A stretch of 64,000 nt of DNA from DAISVY01 sp036826635 (GCA_036826635.1 DAISVY010000006.1:62001-126000), one strand, 5' to 3'. Shown: positions 26,666-35,102, counted from the stretch's first letter. The notes: generated by a model from the letters alone, not told the origin. Numbers and translations are program-made.

Positions 26666-27202
26666 GTAGAACAGGAAAGCTACATACTCGTTGGCCGACT
26701 GGGGCGACCCCGTGGGGTTCGGGGTGATATTTACATCATCCCGGTCACCGATTTCCCGGAAAGATTCCTTGATCTAAAGGAATTTTACCTCGAAAACCGG
26801 GACCAATGGCAGCGTGTTGCCGTAACCTCGGCCAAAATCGTCAGCGGTCGACCAGTCGTAAAGCTCGAACACGTGGAAACACGAGAGGAAGCGGCCAAAT
26901 TCACGAACCGCAATGTCGGAGTGCGAAGAGACCAGCTCGTCAAGCTGCCCGAGGGAGTACACTACGCCTTCGAACTGGTTGACAGCACGGTTTATCTGGC
27001 CGACAGCGGCCGGGCAATCGGAAAAGTAACCGAGGTACTCCGGTACCCGGCCAACGACGTTTACGTCATAAAATTGACAAACGGCAAAGAGGTCCTCTTT
27101 CCGGCAGTCACCGAATTCGTGGAAGAGATCGACGCCGCAAACAAGAAGATAACCGTCCAGTCCGCCGGACTGCTGGACGAAGACTGGGACAAGACCGGCT
27201 GA
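26666..27202 (+). CDS. rimM: ribosome maturation factor RimM (no canonical start codon visible)
   Basis: Binds S19 and helps 30S head maturation. Conserved RimM N-terminus is readable as YILVGRLGRPRGVRGDIYII, followed by TDFPERF and the PRC-barrel part (EGVHYAFELVDSTVY, RYPANDVYVIK). The in-frame codons after the stop at 26648 are AAT TCC GGA GTA GCC GTA GAA CAG GAA AGC TAC ATA CTC; none is ATG, GTG or TTG. GGAG at 26657-26660 sits five bases before GTA at 26666, exactly where a GTG start would be expected. I placed the start there. A GTG to GTA change, a sequencing error or a rare start codon would explain it. The stop overlaps the trmD ATG by one base. Confidence 0.85.
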   Translation, partial: VEQESYILVGRLGRPRGVRGDIYIIPVTDFPERFLDLKEFYLENRDQWQRVAVTSAKIVSGRPVVKLEHVETREEAAKFTNRNVGVRRDQLVKLPEGVHYAFELVDSTVYLADSGRAIGKVTEVLRYPANDVYVIKLTNGKEVLFPAVTEFVEEIDAANKKITVQSAGLLDEDWDKTG

Positions 27203-27960
27203 TGAAGTTTCAGATAGTAACGCTTTTCCCCGACTACTTCACCCTGTCACTGCGACAGTCGTTGATCGGTAAGGCGTGGGAGAAGAAGCTCTTTGACATA
27301 GAAATAATTAACCTTCGGGATTTCGCTACTGACAGGCACCGCACCGTTGACGACACACCGTTCGGCGGCGGCGGCGGCATGGTCATGAAGCTCGAACCGT
27401 TGGACAAGTGCCTTCAATCGCTGGGTTACGCCCGCAGAACCGAAGGCGGAGCGGTCGACGAGAATGAAGCTATCATTCTGACCTCGGCGGCCGGGCGGCC
27501 TTTTGAACAGAAACAGGCCATCCGCTATTCGCTTATGGATCGCCTGACCGTGATCTGCGGCCATTACATGGGTGTTGATGAAAGACTTCTCGACCTGTAC
27601 GAGGTTACCGAAGTCTCAATCGGCGATTACGTCCTCTCGGGCGGAGAACCGGCCACACTGGTTATTATAGACGCCGTGGCCCGTTTGATGCCCCGGGTTC
27701 TGGGCAATTTCGAGTCGGCTTTGGAAGATTCGTACATGGATCAACTGACCGGCGCTCCCTGTTATACGCGGCCGGCCGAATACGCTGATCTGGCCGTTCC
27801 GCCCGCACTGCTGTCGGGCGACCACGCCGAGATAAAGCGGTTCAGACGGATGCAGGCACTTAAGAAGTGTCGGAAAAACAGACCGGACCTTCTTGACGGA
27901 ATCGAGCTGACCCCCGAAGAGTTGCAGATGCTTGAAAAAAACAACAATGATGAACGATAG
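27202..27960 (+). CDS. trmD: tRNA (guanine-37-N1) methyltransferase TrmD
   Basis: 252 residues. SPOUT-class knot: DTPFGGGGGMVMK near the N-terminus, ICGHYMGVDERLLD and the SAM-binding knot SIGDYVLSGGEPA. Methylates G37 of tRNAs to prevent frameshifting. Its ATG overlaps the rimM stop by one base, implying translational coupling. The start MKFQIVTLFPDYF is the conserved family N-terminus. Confidence 0.97.
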   Translation: MKFQIVTLFPDYFTLSLRQSLIGKAWEKKLFDIEIINLRDFATDRHRTVDDTPFGGGGGMVMKLEPLDKCLQSLGYARRTEGGAVDENEAIILTSAAGRPFEQKQAIRYSLMDRLTVICGHYMGVDERLLDLYEVTEVSIGDYVLSGGEPATLVIIDAVARLMPRVLGNFESALEDSYMDQLTGAPCYTRPAEYADLAVPPALLSGDHAEIKRFRRMQALKKCRKNRPDLLDGIELTPEELQMLEKNNNDER

Positions 27961-27975
27961 AGAAAGGAAAGCGCC

Positions 27976-28371
27976 ATGAAACAGATCGCGCAGATAGAAA
28001 AGAGCTTTCTCCGGGACGATTACCCGGAGTTCGGCGCCGGCGATACTATCCGCGTCCATGTGAAAATCAAGGAAGGCGAAAAAGAACGCATCCAGGTTTT
28101 CCAGGGCACGGTTATCGGCCGTCGCGGAGGCGGCACGGCGGCAACTTTTACCGTCCGCAAAATGTCCAGCGGGATCGGCGTGGAGCGCGTATTCCCCCTG
28201 CACTCACCGAACATCGCCAAAATCGAGCGTATCCGGGTCGGACAGGTGCGTCGGGCCAAGTTGTATTACCTCCGCGAACTGACCGGCAAATCAGCCCGCA
28301 TTAAAGAGGAACTGCCCAGCAGCAGGAAAAAACGCGCCGAAAAAAACAACAATAACGCCAAGACCGAATAG
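27976..28371 (+). CDS. rplS: 50S ribosomal protein bL19
   Basis: 131 residues. The conserved core FGAGDTIRVHVKIKEGEKER, FQGTVIGRRGGG, RVFPLHSPNIAKIE and RAKLYYLRELTGKSARIKE is intact, followed by a short Lys/Glu/Asn-rich tail longer than the usual 115 residues. RBS AGAAAGGAAA precedes the ATG at 27976. Last gene of the ffh cluster; a strong terminator follows 31 bp after the stop. Confidence 0.96.
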   Translation: MKQIAQIEKSFLRDDYPEFGAGDTIRVHVKIKEGEKERIQVFQGTVIGRRGGGTAATFTVRKMSSGIGVERVFPLHSPNIAKIERIRVGQVRRAKLYYLRELTGKSARIKEELPSSRKKRAEKNNNNAKTE

Positions 28372-28402
28372 TCTCTCTGCGAAGACAACAGCGGAAGTAT
28401 CA

Positions 28403-28430
28403 GGCGTCCCGACCGGGACGCCTTTTATTT
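28403..28430. terminator. Rho-independent terminator after rplS
   Basis: Perfect stem GGCGTCCC (28403-28410) / GGGACGCC (28415-28422) with GACC loop and TTTTATTT. Closes the ffh-rplS transcript; the minus-strand rsmD-like gene ends inside it. Confidence 0.9.
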
Positions 28431-29024
28431 TGGCTCGTCGGAAGCGGGCAACTGCAACACGGTAAAAGTCGTGTTCCCGTATTTCCGTTTCTGCACAACA
28501 CGGTAAATCAACCGGTCGCTGTTCACCGTCTCGGAGGTATCATGCTGAAAGAGGATCAATCCCCCGGGAGACGACAGGGGATGGAGATTCAAAACCTGCA
28601 AAGTTTCGTCGACAAAACCCCGATACTGCGGCGGAGCGGCCATGATAACATCGAACTTCTCCCCTTGCTTGGCCAGACGAGGCACTAACCCAAAAACATC
28701 CCCGCACAGGCAGGTCAACCGATCACTCACCCGATATCGCCCCGCCTGATGGTTGATCGCCCCGGCCAGCCGCTGTTCTATCTCAATACCGACCGACCGC
28801 GCCGCGCCGCGAGAAACCGCCTCGAACAAATACGAACCGGTGCCGCTGAAAAGATCCAAATAACGCGCCCGGTCAAGATACGGGGTAAGGAAATCGAATA
28901 TGGCCTTGCGCAGACGACTCAAAGGGGGACGAGTCACACCCAGATCGGGCGCCACCAGTCGGCAGCCCTTCAACTGACCGGCAATGACACGGAACTCGAA
29001 CTGCTTTTTGCGCTGCTCTGCCAT
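28425..29024 (-). CDS. RsmD-like 16S rRNA methyltransferase with altered catalytic loop
   Basis: 199 residues from the ATG at 29024 (MAEQRKKQFEFRVIAGQLKG, the typical RsmD beginning); an upstream extension of 37 codons has no family character. Motif I is YLDLFSGTGSYLFEAVSRGA, and the helical GIEIEQRLAGAINHQ follows. RsmD proteins carry a (D/N)PPY loop as motif IV; here the equivalent is MAAPPQY at about 129-134, so the acidic or amide residue is replaced by Ala. Activity on G966 is therefore doubtful. coaD, often adjacent to rsmD, lies elsewhere in this window. Confidence 0.75.
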   Translation of the reverse strand: MAEQRKKQFEFRVIAGQLKGCRLVAPDLGVTRPPLSRLRKAIFDFLTPYLDRARYLDLFSGTGSYLFEAVSRGAARSVGIEIEQRLAGAINHQAGRYRVSDRLTCLCGDVFGLVPRLAKQGEKFDVIMAAPPQYRGFVDETLQVLNLHPLSSPGGLILFQHDTSETVNSDRLIYRVVQKRKYGNTTFTVLQLPASDEPK

Positions 29025-29160
29025 CTTCACGATCCCAAATCTGCATGAAGATACGACCGTTGCACCTCTAACAAAAGGCTTTTGGCTGTCCGATAACAAA
29101 GACAGGGACTTTATTGTTGCCCGTCGGGCCGTCACCCGTTATACCATGAGGTGAACCGCG

Positions 29161-29826
29161 ATGAACGAAACAGTCGGAACTAAAAACCAAATGTCCGATT
29201 TTCTCGACAATATCGAACAGATCCTTCACGAGCGCGGCTACGAAGCGGTGTGCGGTGTCGATGAGGCTGGGCGGGGACCTTTGGCCGGACCGGTAGTTGC
29301 GGCCGCCGTTATCCTGCCAATGGGGGTAAACATACCGTACCTGACCGACTCCAAGAAACTGAGCGCCGCACGCCGGGAAGAAGTCTTTGCGTCCATCGTA
29401 CAATCAGGAGCCTTTTGTGCTGTCGGCATCATCGATCACGAGACGATCGATCGCTGCAACATACTCAAGGCCAGCCTGAAGGCCATGCACAAGGCGGTCA
29501 TGGATCTCAAGCGGGCGCCCGATGTCGTTCTGGTCGACGGGAACCAGGGCATTCCCAACCTGTCGCAGCCACAGTTCGCCATCGTGGGCGGAGACCGCCG
29601 CTGCAACTGCATTTCGGCCGCCAGCATCATCGCCAAAGTCACCCGGGACCGCATCATGAGCCAATACGAATTACTGTACCCGTCATTCGGTTTCGCCACC
29701 CACAAGGGCTACCCCACTTCGGCCCACCTGGAAGAACTTCGGCGGCACGGACCGTGCGAAATTCATCGTCGCAGTTTCAAACCGGTGGCCGAGTGTATAA
29801 AAGAATATGACCTTTTCAAAACCTGA
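29161..29826 (+). CDS. rnhB: ribonuclease HII
   Basis: Removes RNA from RNA-DNA hybrids and single ribonucleotides. 221 residues. The active-site signature VCGVDEAGRGPLAGPVVAAAV holds the first Asp and Glu (DEAGRG), LTDSKKLS follows, VLVDGNQG contains the next Asp, and ASIIAKVTRD the last. The start at 29161 gives an N-terminal extension of about 30 residues before CGVDEAGRG; internal MSDFLDNIEQ is an alternative start. The 3' end overlaps yraN by 20 bp. Confidence 0.96.
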   Translation: MNETVGTKNQMSDFLDNIEQILHERGYEAVCGVDEAGRGPLAGPVVAAAVILPMGVNIPYLTDSKKLSAARREEVFASIVQSGAFCAVGIIDHETIDRCNILKASLKAMHKAVMDLKRAPDVVLVDGNQGIPNLSQPQFAIVGGDRRCNCISAASIIAKVTRDRIMSQYELLYPSFGFATHKGYPTSAHLEELRRHGPCEIHRRSFKPVAECIKEYDLFKT

Positions 29827-30193
29827 TCCCTCCCCCGGTAAAAGAAAAATCATACAGGGACAACAATTCGAACAACTGGCCGCACGGTTTTTCGAAGAGC
29901 ATGGATTTCAGATACTCGAGCGCAACTGGCGCACCGGCCATAAAGAACTGGACCTGATCGTCAAAAAAGATAATCTGGTTGTTTTTGTTGAGGTTAAATC
30001 GACTTTCTCCGTCAAGTTCGGTCACCCGGCCGAACGAATAGACCGACACAAGATCGCCAACCTGACCCAAGCCGCCCAGCAGTATTTAATCGCTGAAAAT
30101 ATAAACAATTGTGACCTGCGTTTCGATGTGGTCACGTTCGTGAACGGACAACTGGAACATTTCCCCGATGCCTTCCCCGCAGCTTCGGATTAA
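29807..30193 (+). CDS. YraN family protein (UPF0102)
   Basis: 128 residues. Endonuclease-fold small protein: GQQFEQLAARFFEEHGFQIL, then the acidic core ELDLIVKKDNLVVFVEVKST with E-x-D and EVK typical of the PD-(D/E)xK superfamily. The rnhB-yraN order is common in bacteria and the two overlap by 20 bp here. Biological role is not firmly established; DNA repair or processing is assumed. Confidence 0.88.
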   Translation: MTFSKPDPSPGKRKIIQGQQFEQLAARFFEEHGFQILERNWRTGHKELDLIVKKDNLVVFVEVKSTFSVKFGHPAERIDRHKIANLTQAAQQYLIAENINNCDLRFDVVTFVNGQLEHFPDAFPAASD

Positions 30194-30213
30194 ATAGCGC
30201 ACGACCCGGTATC

Positions 30214-30597
30214 TTAACGGACAATAGCGGAGTCTGCGGTCGAATCTGCCTGCTCCTTTAACCGCGCATTCTCAACCGCCACCAGTGAGTCCACCAGCGT
30301 CTTAACCTTGCGCGTAAACGGCAGATACTCTTCCTGCTCCCCCTGATACCATTTCAAAAACGAAAACAGCCGCTTTTTCTTGATACCGGATGCGGCCAGA
30401 AGTGAATCACGGTATTGAATAAAGCGGTCGGGATCGTGACGATATTCAGCCGAGGCAATCCAAACCCGGGCGGTAACCGTCGCCAGACGGTCTTCCTCGC
30501 GTTCCCGCCGCTGCTCGGAGTACCCCCGCCAGAAAACGTACCCGCCCCAGAGAAGAACGATCAGAATAACGGGGGCGGCTCTTTTCAGCCAGATCAA
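30214..30597 (-). CDS. small membrane-anchored protein of unknown function
   Basis: About 127 residues. The frame runs further upstream, but that portion overlaps ispG on the other strand; a TTG at 30597 (giving MIWLKRAAPVILIVLLWGGYV) is the likeliest start. One transmembrane helix (about 8-25) is followed by a Glu/Arg-rich stretch and a C-terminal helical region with pattern RFIQYRDSLLAASGI, LKWYQGEQEEYLPFTRKVKTL, faintly like DUF4296 of Bacteroidetes. No function assigned. It is divergent from ispG and converges on yraN. Confidence 0.5.
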   Translation of the reverse strand: MIWLKRAAPVILIVLLWGGYVFWRGYSEQRREREEDRLATVTARVWIASAEYRHDPDRFIQYRDSLLAASGIKKKRLFSFLKWYQGEQEEYLPFTRKVKTLVDSLVAVENARLKEQADSTADSAIVR

Positions 30598-30675
30598 CTG
30601 TAACCAACTTTCCGTTGCATCGGGATGTAGAAGCGGTAAATTAGTCCCTACAACGGCTAAGGTCAAGGCATACCT

Positions 30676-31764
30676 ATGCAAGTACAATATCCCGTGCAGA
30701 GACGCAAAAGTCGGGCGGTTAAGGTTCGCAATCTTCTGATTGGCGGCGGTTTTCCCGTTTCTATCCAGAGTATGACCAACACCGACACACGCGACACGGC
30801 CGCCACCGTGCAGCAGATCGGTCGGCTTTTCGACGCCGGCGCCGACATTGTCCGTCTGGCCGTTCTCGACGAAGAAGCAGCCGACTGCCTCAGGGAAATA
30901 CGGGCAAAATTCGACCGCCCTCTGGTGGCGGACATCCACTTCCGGCACGATCTGGCCCTGCGCGCTATCGACGCCGGCATCGACAAAATCCGAATAAACC
31001 CCGGCAATATCGGCGCCGAGTGGAAAGTGCGCGAGGTCACACGCGCCGCCAAAGCGGCCGGTGTGCCTATCCGCATCGGGGTCAACTCCGGATCACTGCC
31101 CAAAGACCTGCTGGAACATTACGGCCCGGAGAACCCCGTCACCTACGCCGAGGCGGCCATGCGGGAAGTTCAGATTCTCGAAGACATGGATTTTCGGGAT
31201 ATCATCATATCGATCAAGGCCACCGACACCGGTGTAAATTTCGCCGCCAACCACCTGCTGGCCGAGAAATGCGAATACCCCCTGCACATCGGTCTCACCG
31301 AGGCGGGTACTCTTAAGACCGGCACGATCAAATCGGCGGCCGGCATGGGGGCTCTGCTCATGACCGGCATAGGCGATACTGTCCGGGTATCGTTAACGGC
31401 CGATCCGGTGCACGAGGTCGAAGTCGCCCGGCAGATACTGTCGGCCTGCGCTCTCAAACGGGAAGGGGTGGAAGTGATAAGCTGCCCGACCTGCGGCCGT
31501 TGCCAAATTGATCTTATCAGCCTGGCCGAATCGATTGAGCGGAAAACTCGTCATATCAAAACGCGGCTGAAAGTCGCCGTCATGGGGTGCATGGTCAACG
31601 GCCCCGGTGAAGCCAAAGCGGCCGACGTCGGTATAGCGGGCGGCAACGGCAAAGGGGTACTTATAAAAAATGGCGAGATAGTCAGAACTTTCCCGGAGGC
31701 GGAGCTTGAAGTTGCCCTGCTGGCGGAAATCGAAGAAATGACCGGCGAAAAAATCGATCATTGA
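30676..31764 (+). CDS. ispG: 4-hydroxy-3-methylbut-2-enyl diphosphate synthase IspG
   Basis: Penultimate step of the MEP isoprenoid pathway, converting MEcPP to HMBPP with a [4Fe-4S] cluster. 362 residues. TIM-barrel signatures SIQSMTNTDTRDTAATVQQI, PLVADIHFRHDLAL and DKIRINPGNIG, then the cluster ligands in VISCPTCGRCQIDL and the third Cys in VMGCMVNGPGEAKAADVGIAGG. The start MQVQYPVQRRKSRAVKVRNL is standard. Shows that this organism uses the MEP rather than the mevalonate route. A terminator follows. Confidence 0.96.
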   Translation: MQVQYPVQRRKSRAVKVRNLLIGGGFPVSIQSMTNTDTRDTAATVQQIGRLFDAGADIVRLAVLDEEAADCLREIRAKFDRPLVADIHFRHDLALRAIDAGIDKIRINPGNIGAEWKVREVTRAAKAAGVPIRIGVNSGSLPKDLLEHYGPENPVTYAEAAMREVQILEDMDFRDIIISIKATDTGVNFAANHLLAEKCEYPLHIGLTEAGTLKTGTIKSAAGMGALLMTGIGDTVRVSLTADPVHEVEVARQILSACALKREGVEVISCPTCGRCQIDLISLAESIERKTRHIKTRLKVAVMGCMVNGPGEAKAADVGIAGGNGKGVLIKNGEIVRTFPEAELEVALLAEIEEMTGEKIDH

Positions 31765-31790
31765 TCGGACCATTGAAAATACGCACAGGA

Positions 31791-31825
31791 AAAAGCCGCA
31801 CGGTTGCTGCCGGGCGGCTTTTCAG
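31791..31825 (+). terminator. Rho-independent terminator after ispG
   Basis: AAAAGCCGC (31791-31799) pairs with GCGGCTTTT (31814-31822), with an inner CGG/CCG pair in the loop. Confidence 0.75.
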
Positions 31826-32017
31826 TTTACCCATTCGGCCCTGTGACCGATTCAGAAATCCATGTGAGGTTTCGTCTTGTCATCGGCCATGGTGTACATG
31901 GAACCGTAGTGGACGGCGCACCATGTCGAATCACCACTTATCTCATCCCCGCTCGAGGATTCAAACGGTGAATCACCTCGGCCGTTATCCTGCCAACAGA
32001 AAACCGTCGGCCGGGTT
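31826..32017. other. intergenic DNA with a possible gene remnant on the minus strand
   Basis: No complete gene. On the minus strand a frame ending in TGA at 31852-31854 is open for about 55 codons up to a stop near 32014, has coding-like composition (GDEISGDSTWCAVHYGSMYT, then DDKTKPHMDF) but no plausible start. It may be the tail of a lost gene. Low confidence. Confidence 0.25.
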
Positions 32018-32611
32018 TTATTTCCTTAATCCCCTGGCTATGGTAGCGATGTTAACAACGGCGATTTCATTGGGACTGTAGGTCTCTCCCTCAATGCTTT
32101 TCCAGACAGCCGCCCCCATGGCACAGTCGAAAACCATGCCGACAAAACAACGGGCCGTGATTTCATTGTTGCGCTCCACGATACTGCCCGCCGCATAGAG
32201 CCGATCAAGCTGGTTCTTGAGAAAGCTGACGTAGGTGCCCCGCAACAACTCGAAATTACGCTTCCCTCTCTCATACCCCTTAAGAGCCGAGTAAAGAAGA
32301 AGCCGATAAAGATCAACGTTGTGTGAATAGAACTCGATAATCAAACCGGCAATACCAAGAAGGAGCGATTCAATATCGTCCTCCTTCGACAACCGTTCGA
32401 ACGGCTCGGTTACATCCACTTTCGACTTGAGGGTCTCAAGTACGGTGTTGAAGATCGCTTCTTTGGAATCGAAGTGACGATATATAGCCGGTTCAGTAAT
32501 ACCACAACCGTCCGCCAATTGTTTGATCGTCACTCTATCATATCCGTTCTGACTGAACAGATGGGTTGCAAGATCAAGGATCTGTGCTTTACGATTGGAT
32601 ACTCGTCGCAT
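32018..32611 (-). CDS. TetR/AcrR family transcriptional regulator
   Basis: 197 residues. N-terminal helix-turn-helix (KAQILDLATHLFSQNGYDRV, then IKQLADGCGITEPAIYRHFDSKEAIF) is the classical TetR motif. The C-terminal all-helical ligand domain is not assignable to a specific effector. No divergent target gene is present: the neighbours are the downstream intergenic region and rqcH upstream on the same strand. A perfect palindrome 60-82 bp upstream of the start is a likely autoregulatory operator. Confidence 0.9.
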   Translation of the reverse strand: MRRVSNRKAQILDLATHLFSQNGYDRVTIKQLADGCGITEPAIYRHFDSKEAIFNTVLETLKSKVDVTEPFERLSKEDDIESLLLGIAGLIIEFYSHNVDLYRLLLYSALKGYERGKRNFELLRGTYVSFLKNQLDRLYAAGSIVERNNEITARCFVGMVFDCAMGAAVWKSIEGETYSPNEIAVVNIATIARGLRK

Positions 32612-32670
32612 AAGCCTCCCTTGTGGTAGTGAGGAATAACTAACGCTATTGTCACTGGCGTGTCAAGAAA

Positions 32671-32693
32671 AAATTGAACCCTCAGTTCAATTT
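32671..32693. promoter_or_regulatory. palindromic candidate operator for the TetR regulator
   Basis: Perfect 9-bp inverted repeat AAATTGAAC (32671-32679) and GTTCAATTT (32685-32693) with a 5-bp centre. It lies 60 bp upstream of the TetR start in the only long gap of this area. The size and symmetry match TetR-family operators. Confidence 0.6.
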
Positions 32694-32758
32694 AATCAGG
32701 GCGCGCCCGACCACCCTCTCGAAAATGGCACGTAAGCTTTTATTGTGTAATGTCTTAA

Positions 32759-34429
32759 CTATTCGACTGGTTTCCGGGGAGCAACCATAACAGATTTTTC
32801 CCGCTCCACCGTGACGAGCCCGGGTTTGGCTTTGCGGGGCTTGCGGACGTGTTTGCGCTGAGAATAAATAACGGGGACCAGAGAATCACGTCTGGCCCGG
32901 CTGTGATAAGCAGCAATTGCCGCCGCTTCCTCGATTTCTTTTTTCGACGGCACAAACGACTTGTTGGGGAATTTCATCACCACGTGTGACCCGGGGCATT
33001 GCTGGGTGTGGAACCAAAGTTCATAAGGTCGGGCGAATTCGAAAGTCGTACGGTCGTTATCGGCACCGTCGCGCCCGATGAATACGGTCAGCCCGGTCGA
33101 AAGTTTGGCCTCGCGGTAGGGGAGCCGGACCTGCGGAGACTTCCGGTTCGCTTCGACCGGTAACAGCGAGGTCAACTCCGCCCGGTAGCGTTTTGCGGCA
33201 TTCGTAAAATCGTCAGAGAGTTCTTCCTGCATGCGCTGTACCGATTGCCATTCTTCCGTCGATATTTCGAGGCGCCTTTGCATCAACTCCAGACCCTCGC
33301 GCCCTTTGCGGTAGCGCTTGAAATAGTTCCCTATGTTTTCATTCGGTGAAAGAGCTTTCTCAAGCCTGATAGCTACTGTTCGCACCGGGTCCGAAAAGAC
33401 GTCCCGAACCTCGACCTGCTCCATGCCCCGCCTGAGGAGATGTCGATTCAACTGCAACAGTTCGGCGTATCGACGACAGCTTTCGTAATCGGACGCTTCA
33501 TCGATATCCTTCTCTATATTCGCTATCCGTTTTTGCAATCGTTTTACGGCCCGGTCTACCGCCTGCATGATCCGTTTTTCTTCTTCGGCTTCATCCATGC
33601 GAAACTGCCGGAGATCAACCGCGGCCAGCACGGCCAGCGACAGCGACTTGTATTTCTCCGGAGCGACGGCAACAGAACCGAGTTTGAACGGATAAACCGC
33701 ACTGCCGCCGCCGATATCGTACAGATAGCCGGCCGCCGTGGCGGTAAAACGCGATGCTGTTTCCCTTATGCTCGCCGCGAGCCAGGCAATTTCGTCGTCG
33801 CTCAGATCGCAGTCCGGGGCGTCTTCGATACCCGCTCGCCTCACCGATTCGCGCGCCATTACTTCGTCGAAACCCTGGGTGTTTTTGGCCAGCAACCGAA
33901 CCAGCGACATCGACCAACGATTTTCCAGCAGATCGACCAGTTGGTCCGGGGAGACCGTGCGGGGATCGATCCGCTCGCCGGGATCGGCCGGGACATACGG
34001 TTCGCCGGGGACAAACTGCCGTTTGCGCAGAGTGGCCTGTCGAAGTCCATTTTCGTCCAGCAGCCAGATATTACCGTTGGGACCGATAGCCTCAAACAAC
34101 AGCCGTTTTATCTGACCATCGTTAATCGTAAGTTCGAAAAACCGGTCCAGCCCCAACTGCCGCACCGAAACTACCTCCGCATCCCCCAGAGAAAAAACAG
34201 GCCACGGTTTCTCCCGGGAGTCAATCCGCACTTTGGAAACAGGCACACAGAAACATCCATAACCGCCGGGATGATACACAAAACCCAAAGCCCGACGAGC
34301 CTTCTCGCACTTGAAATAGAAATAGGCGGCACGCTGTTTCTTATAAAAAGCCGTACCCACCAGCCGACCGCCCGGCAACTCCTGCTCAAGCTGCAACACA
34401 AGAGCCCTGATATGTAACGCCGTTTGCAT
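32759..34429 (-). CDS. rqcH: ribosome quality control protein RqcH (NFACT family, Rqc2 homologue)
   Basis: 556 residues. An NFACT-N domain (about 1-270, with ALVLQLEQELPGGRLVGTAF and LLFEAIGPNGNIWLLDENG), a coiled-coil arm (about 290-420) and an NFACT-R domain (about 450-545: REAKLSTGLTVFIGRDG, ELWFHTQQCPGSHVV). Bacterial RqcH binds peptidyl-tRNA-obstructed 50S subunits and adds C-terminal alanine tails that mark stalled peptides for degradation by ClpXP-type proteases. RqcH is patchily distributed outside Firmicutes. The ATG at 34429 is the first in the frame and matches the family N-terminus. Divergent from the TOBE gene. Confidence 0.9.
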   Translation of the reverse strand: MQTALHIRALVLQLEQELPGGRLVGTAFYKKQRAAYFYFKCEKARRALGFVYHPGGYGCFCVPVSKVRIDSREKPWPVFSLGDAEVVSVRQLGLDRFFELTINDGQIKRLLFEAIGPNGNIWLLDENGLRQATLRKRQFVPGEPYVPADPGERIDPRTVSPDQLVDLLENRWSMSLVRLLAKNTQGFDEVMARESVRRAGIEDAPDCDLSDDEIAWLAASIRETASRFTATAAGYLYDIGGGSAVYPFKLGSVAVAPEKYKSLSLAVLAAVDLRQFRMDEAEEEKRIMQAVDRAVKRLQKRIANIEKDIDEASDYESCRRYAELLQLNRHLLRRGMEQVEVRDVFSDPVRTVAIRLEKALSPNENIGNYFKRYRKGREGLELMQRRLEISTEEWQSVQRMQEELSDDFTNAAKRYRAELTSLLPVEANRKSPQVRLPYREAKLSTGLTVFIGRDGADNDRTTFEFARPYELWFHTQQCPGSHVVMKFPNKSFVPSKKEIEEAAAIAAYHSRARRDSLVPVIYSQRKHVRKPRKAKPGLVTVEREKSVMVAPRKPVE

Positions 34430-34466
34430 GGCCCGAATATAGACCCTCCGACAAAAGGCAACAAGC

Positions 34467-34495
34467 TTGTAACAGCCCCCGGTACCGACTATATT
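34467..34495 (+). promoter_or_regulatory. candidate sigma70-type promoter for the TOBE gene
   Basis: TTGTAA (34467-34472), 17-bp spacer, TATATT (34490-34495; 5 of 6 match). The start codon of the TOBE gene lies 48 bp downstream. Confidence 0.5.
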
Positions 34496-34542
34496 ATCGG
34501 GCGGGATCGCAAATCAAAACACAGGAACAGGGAGACACTAAG

Positions 34543-34752
34543 ATGAAGTACGGCGCGAGAAATAACGTGACGGCGAAAGTGACGTCGATCAAAAAAGACG
34601 ACATCATGGCCTTAGTGAAGTTCCACGTCGACAGTCCGGCCGACATGGCCTCGGTGCTGACGTCCGAGTCGGTCGAATCAATGGGACTGAAGGAAGGTGA
34701 CCGGGTTCAACTGGTTATTAAGGCCATTCACGTATTGCCGGTAAAAGACTGA
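34543..34752 (+). CDS. TOBE-domain small molybdate-binding-type protein
   Basis: 69 residues, one TOBE/Mop domain (ARNNVTAKVTSIKKDDIMAL, then DRVQLVIKAIHVLPVKD). Single-domain Mop proteins form hexamers that store molybdate or tungstate; the protein might alternatively be a ligand-binding module of another kind. RBS AGGGAG lies ahead of the ATG. No molybdate transporter is adjacent. A degenerate MobA-like gene occurs elsewhere in the window (51578-52117). Confidence 0.8.
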   Translation: MKYGARNNVTAKVTSIKKDDIMALVKFHVDSPADMASVLTSESVESMGLKEGDRVQLVIKAIHVLPVKD

Positions 34753-34883
34753 CCTTCGACTTAACTTTATTCTCCACTGATCGGGGTGGTCGATATCATG
34801 GAACCAACAAGGCACCCCAAACGTTATAAATAATGGAACGCCCAGGGACAGGGTGTATTAAGCATTTCAACCGAACCGCATCG

Positions 34884-34912
34884 CAAAGGCGGGGCAGGGA
34901 GCTCCGCCTTTG
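34884..34912. repeat. palindromic repeat element copy 1
   Basis: CAAAGGCGG (34884-34892) pairs perfectly with CCGCCTTTG (34904-34912) around an 11-nt loop. Read on the minus strand it begins AAAGGCGGAGC, shared with copy 2. It is not followed by a T run. Confidence 0.6.
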
Positions 34913-35102
34913 TAAGTTTGACTCATAACCACGACAACGTATAGCGGCGGAAGAAAGGCTGGGACCGAATGGTTTTTCGTTCCGCCCCCCGTCCGAAGCA
35001 CGGCATCATCGGCAAGCTTGCCCGAAACCGGCAGCACCGAACCAACAACAGTCTGCGACGTCCTCATATAAGAGCGCGTGTAACCTCTTTGAGGGATGTC
35101 AG

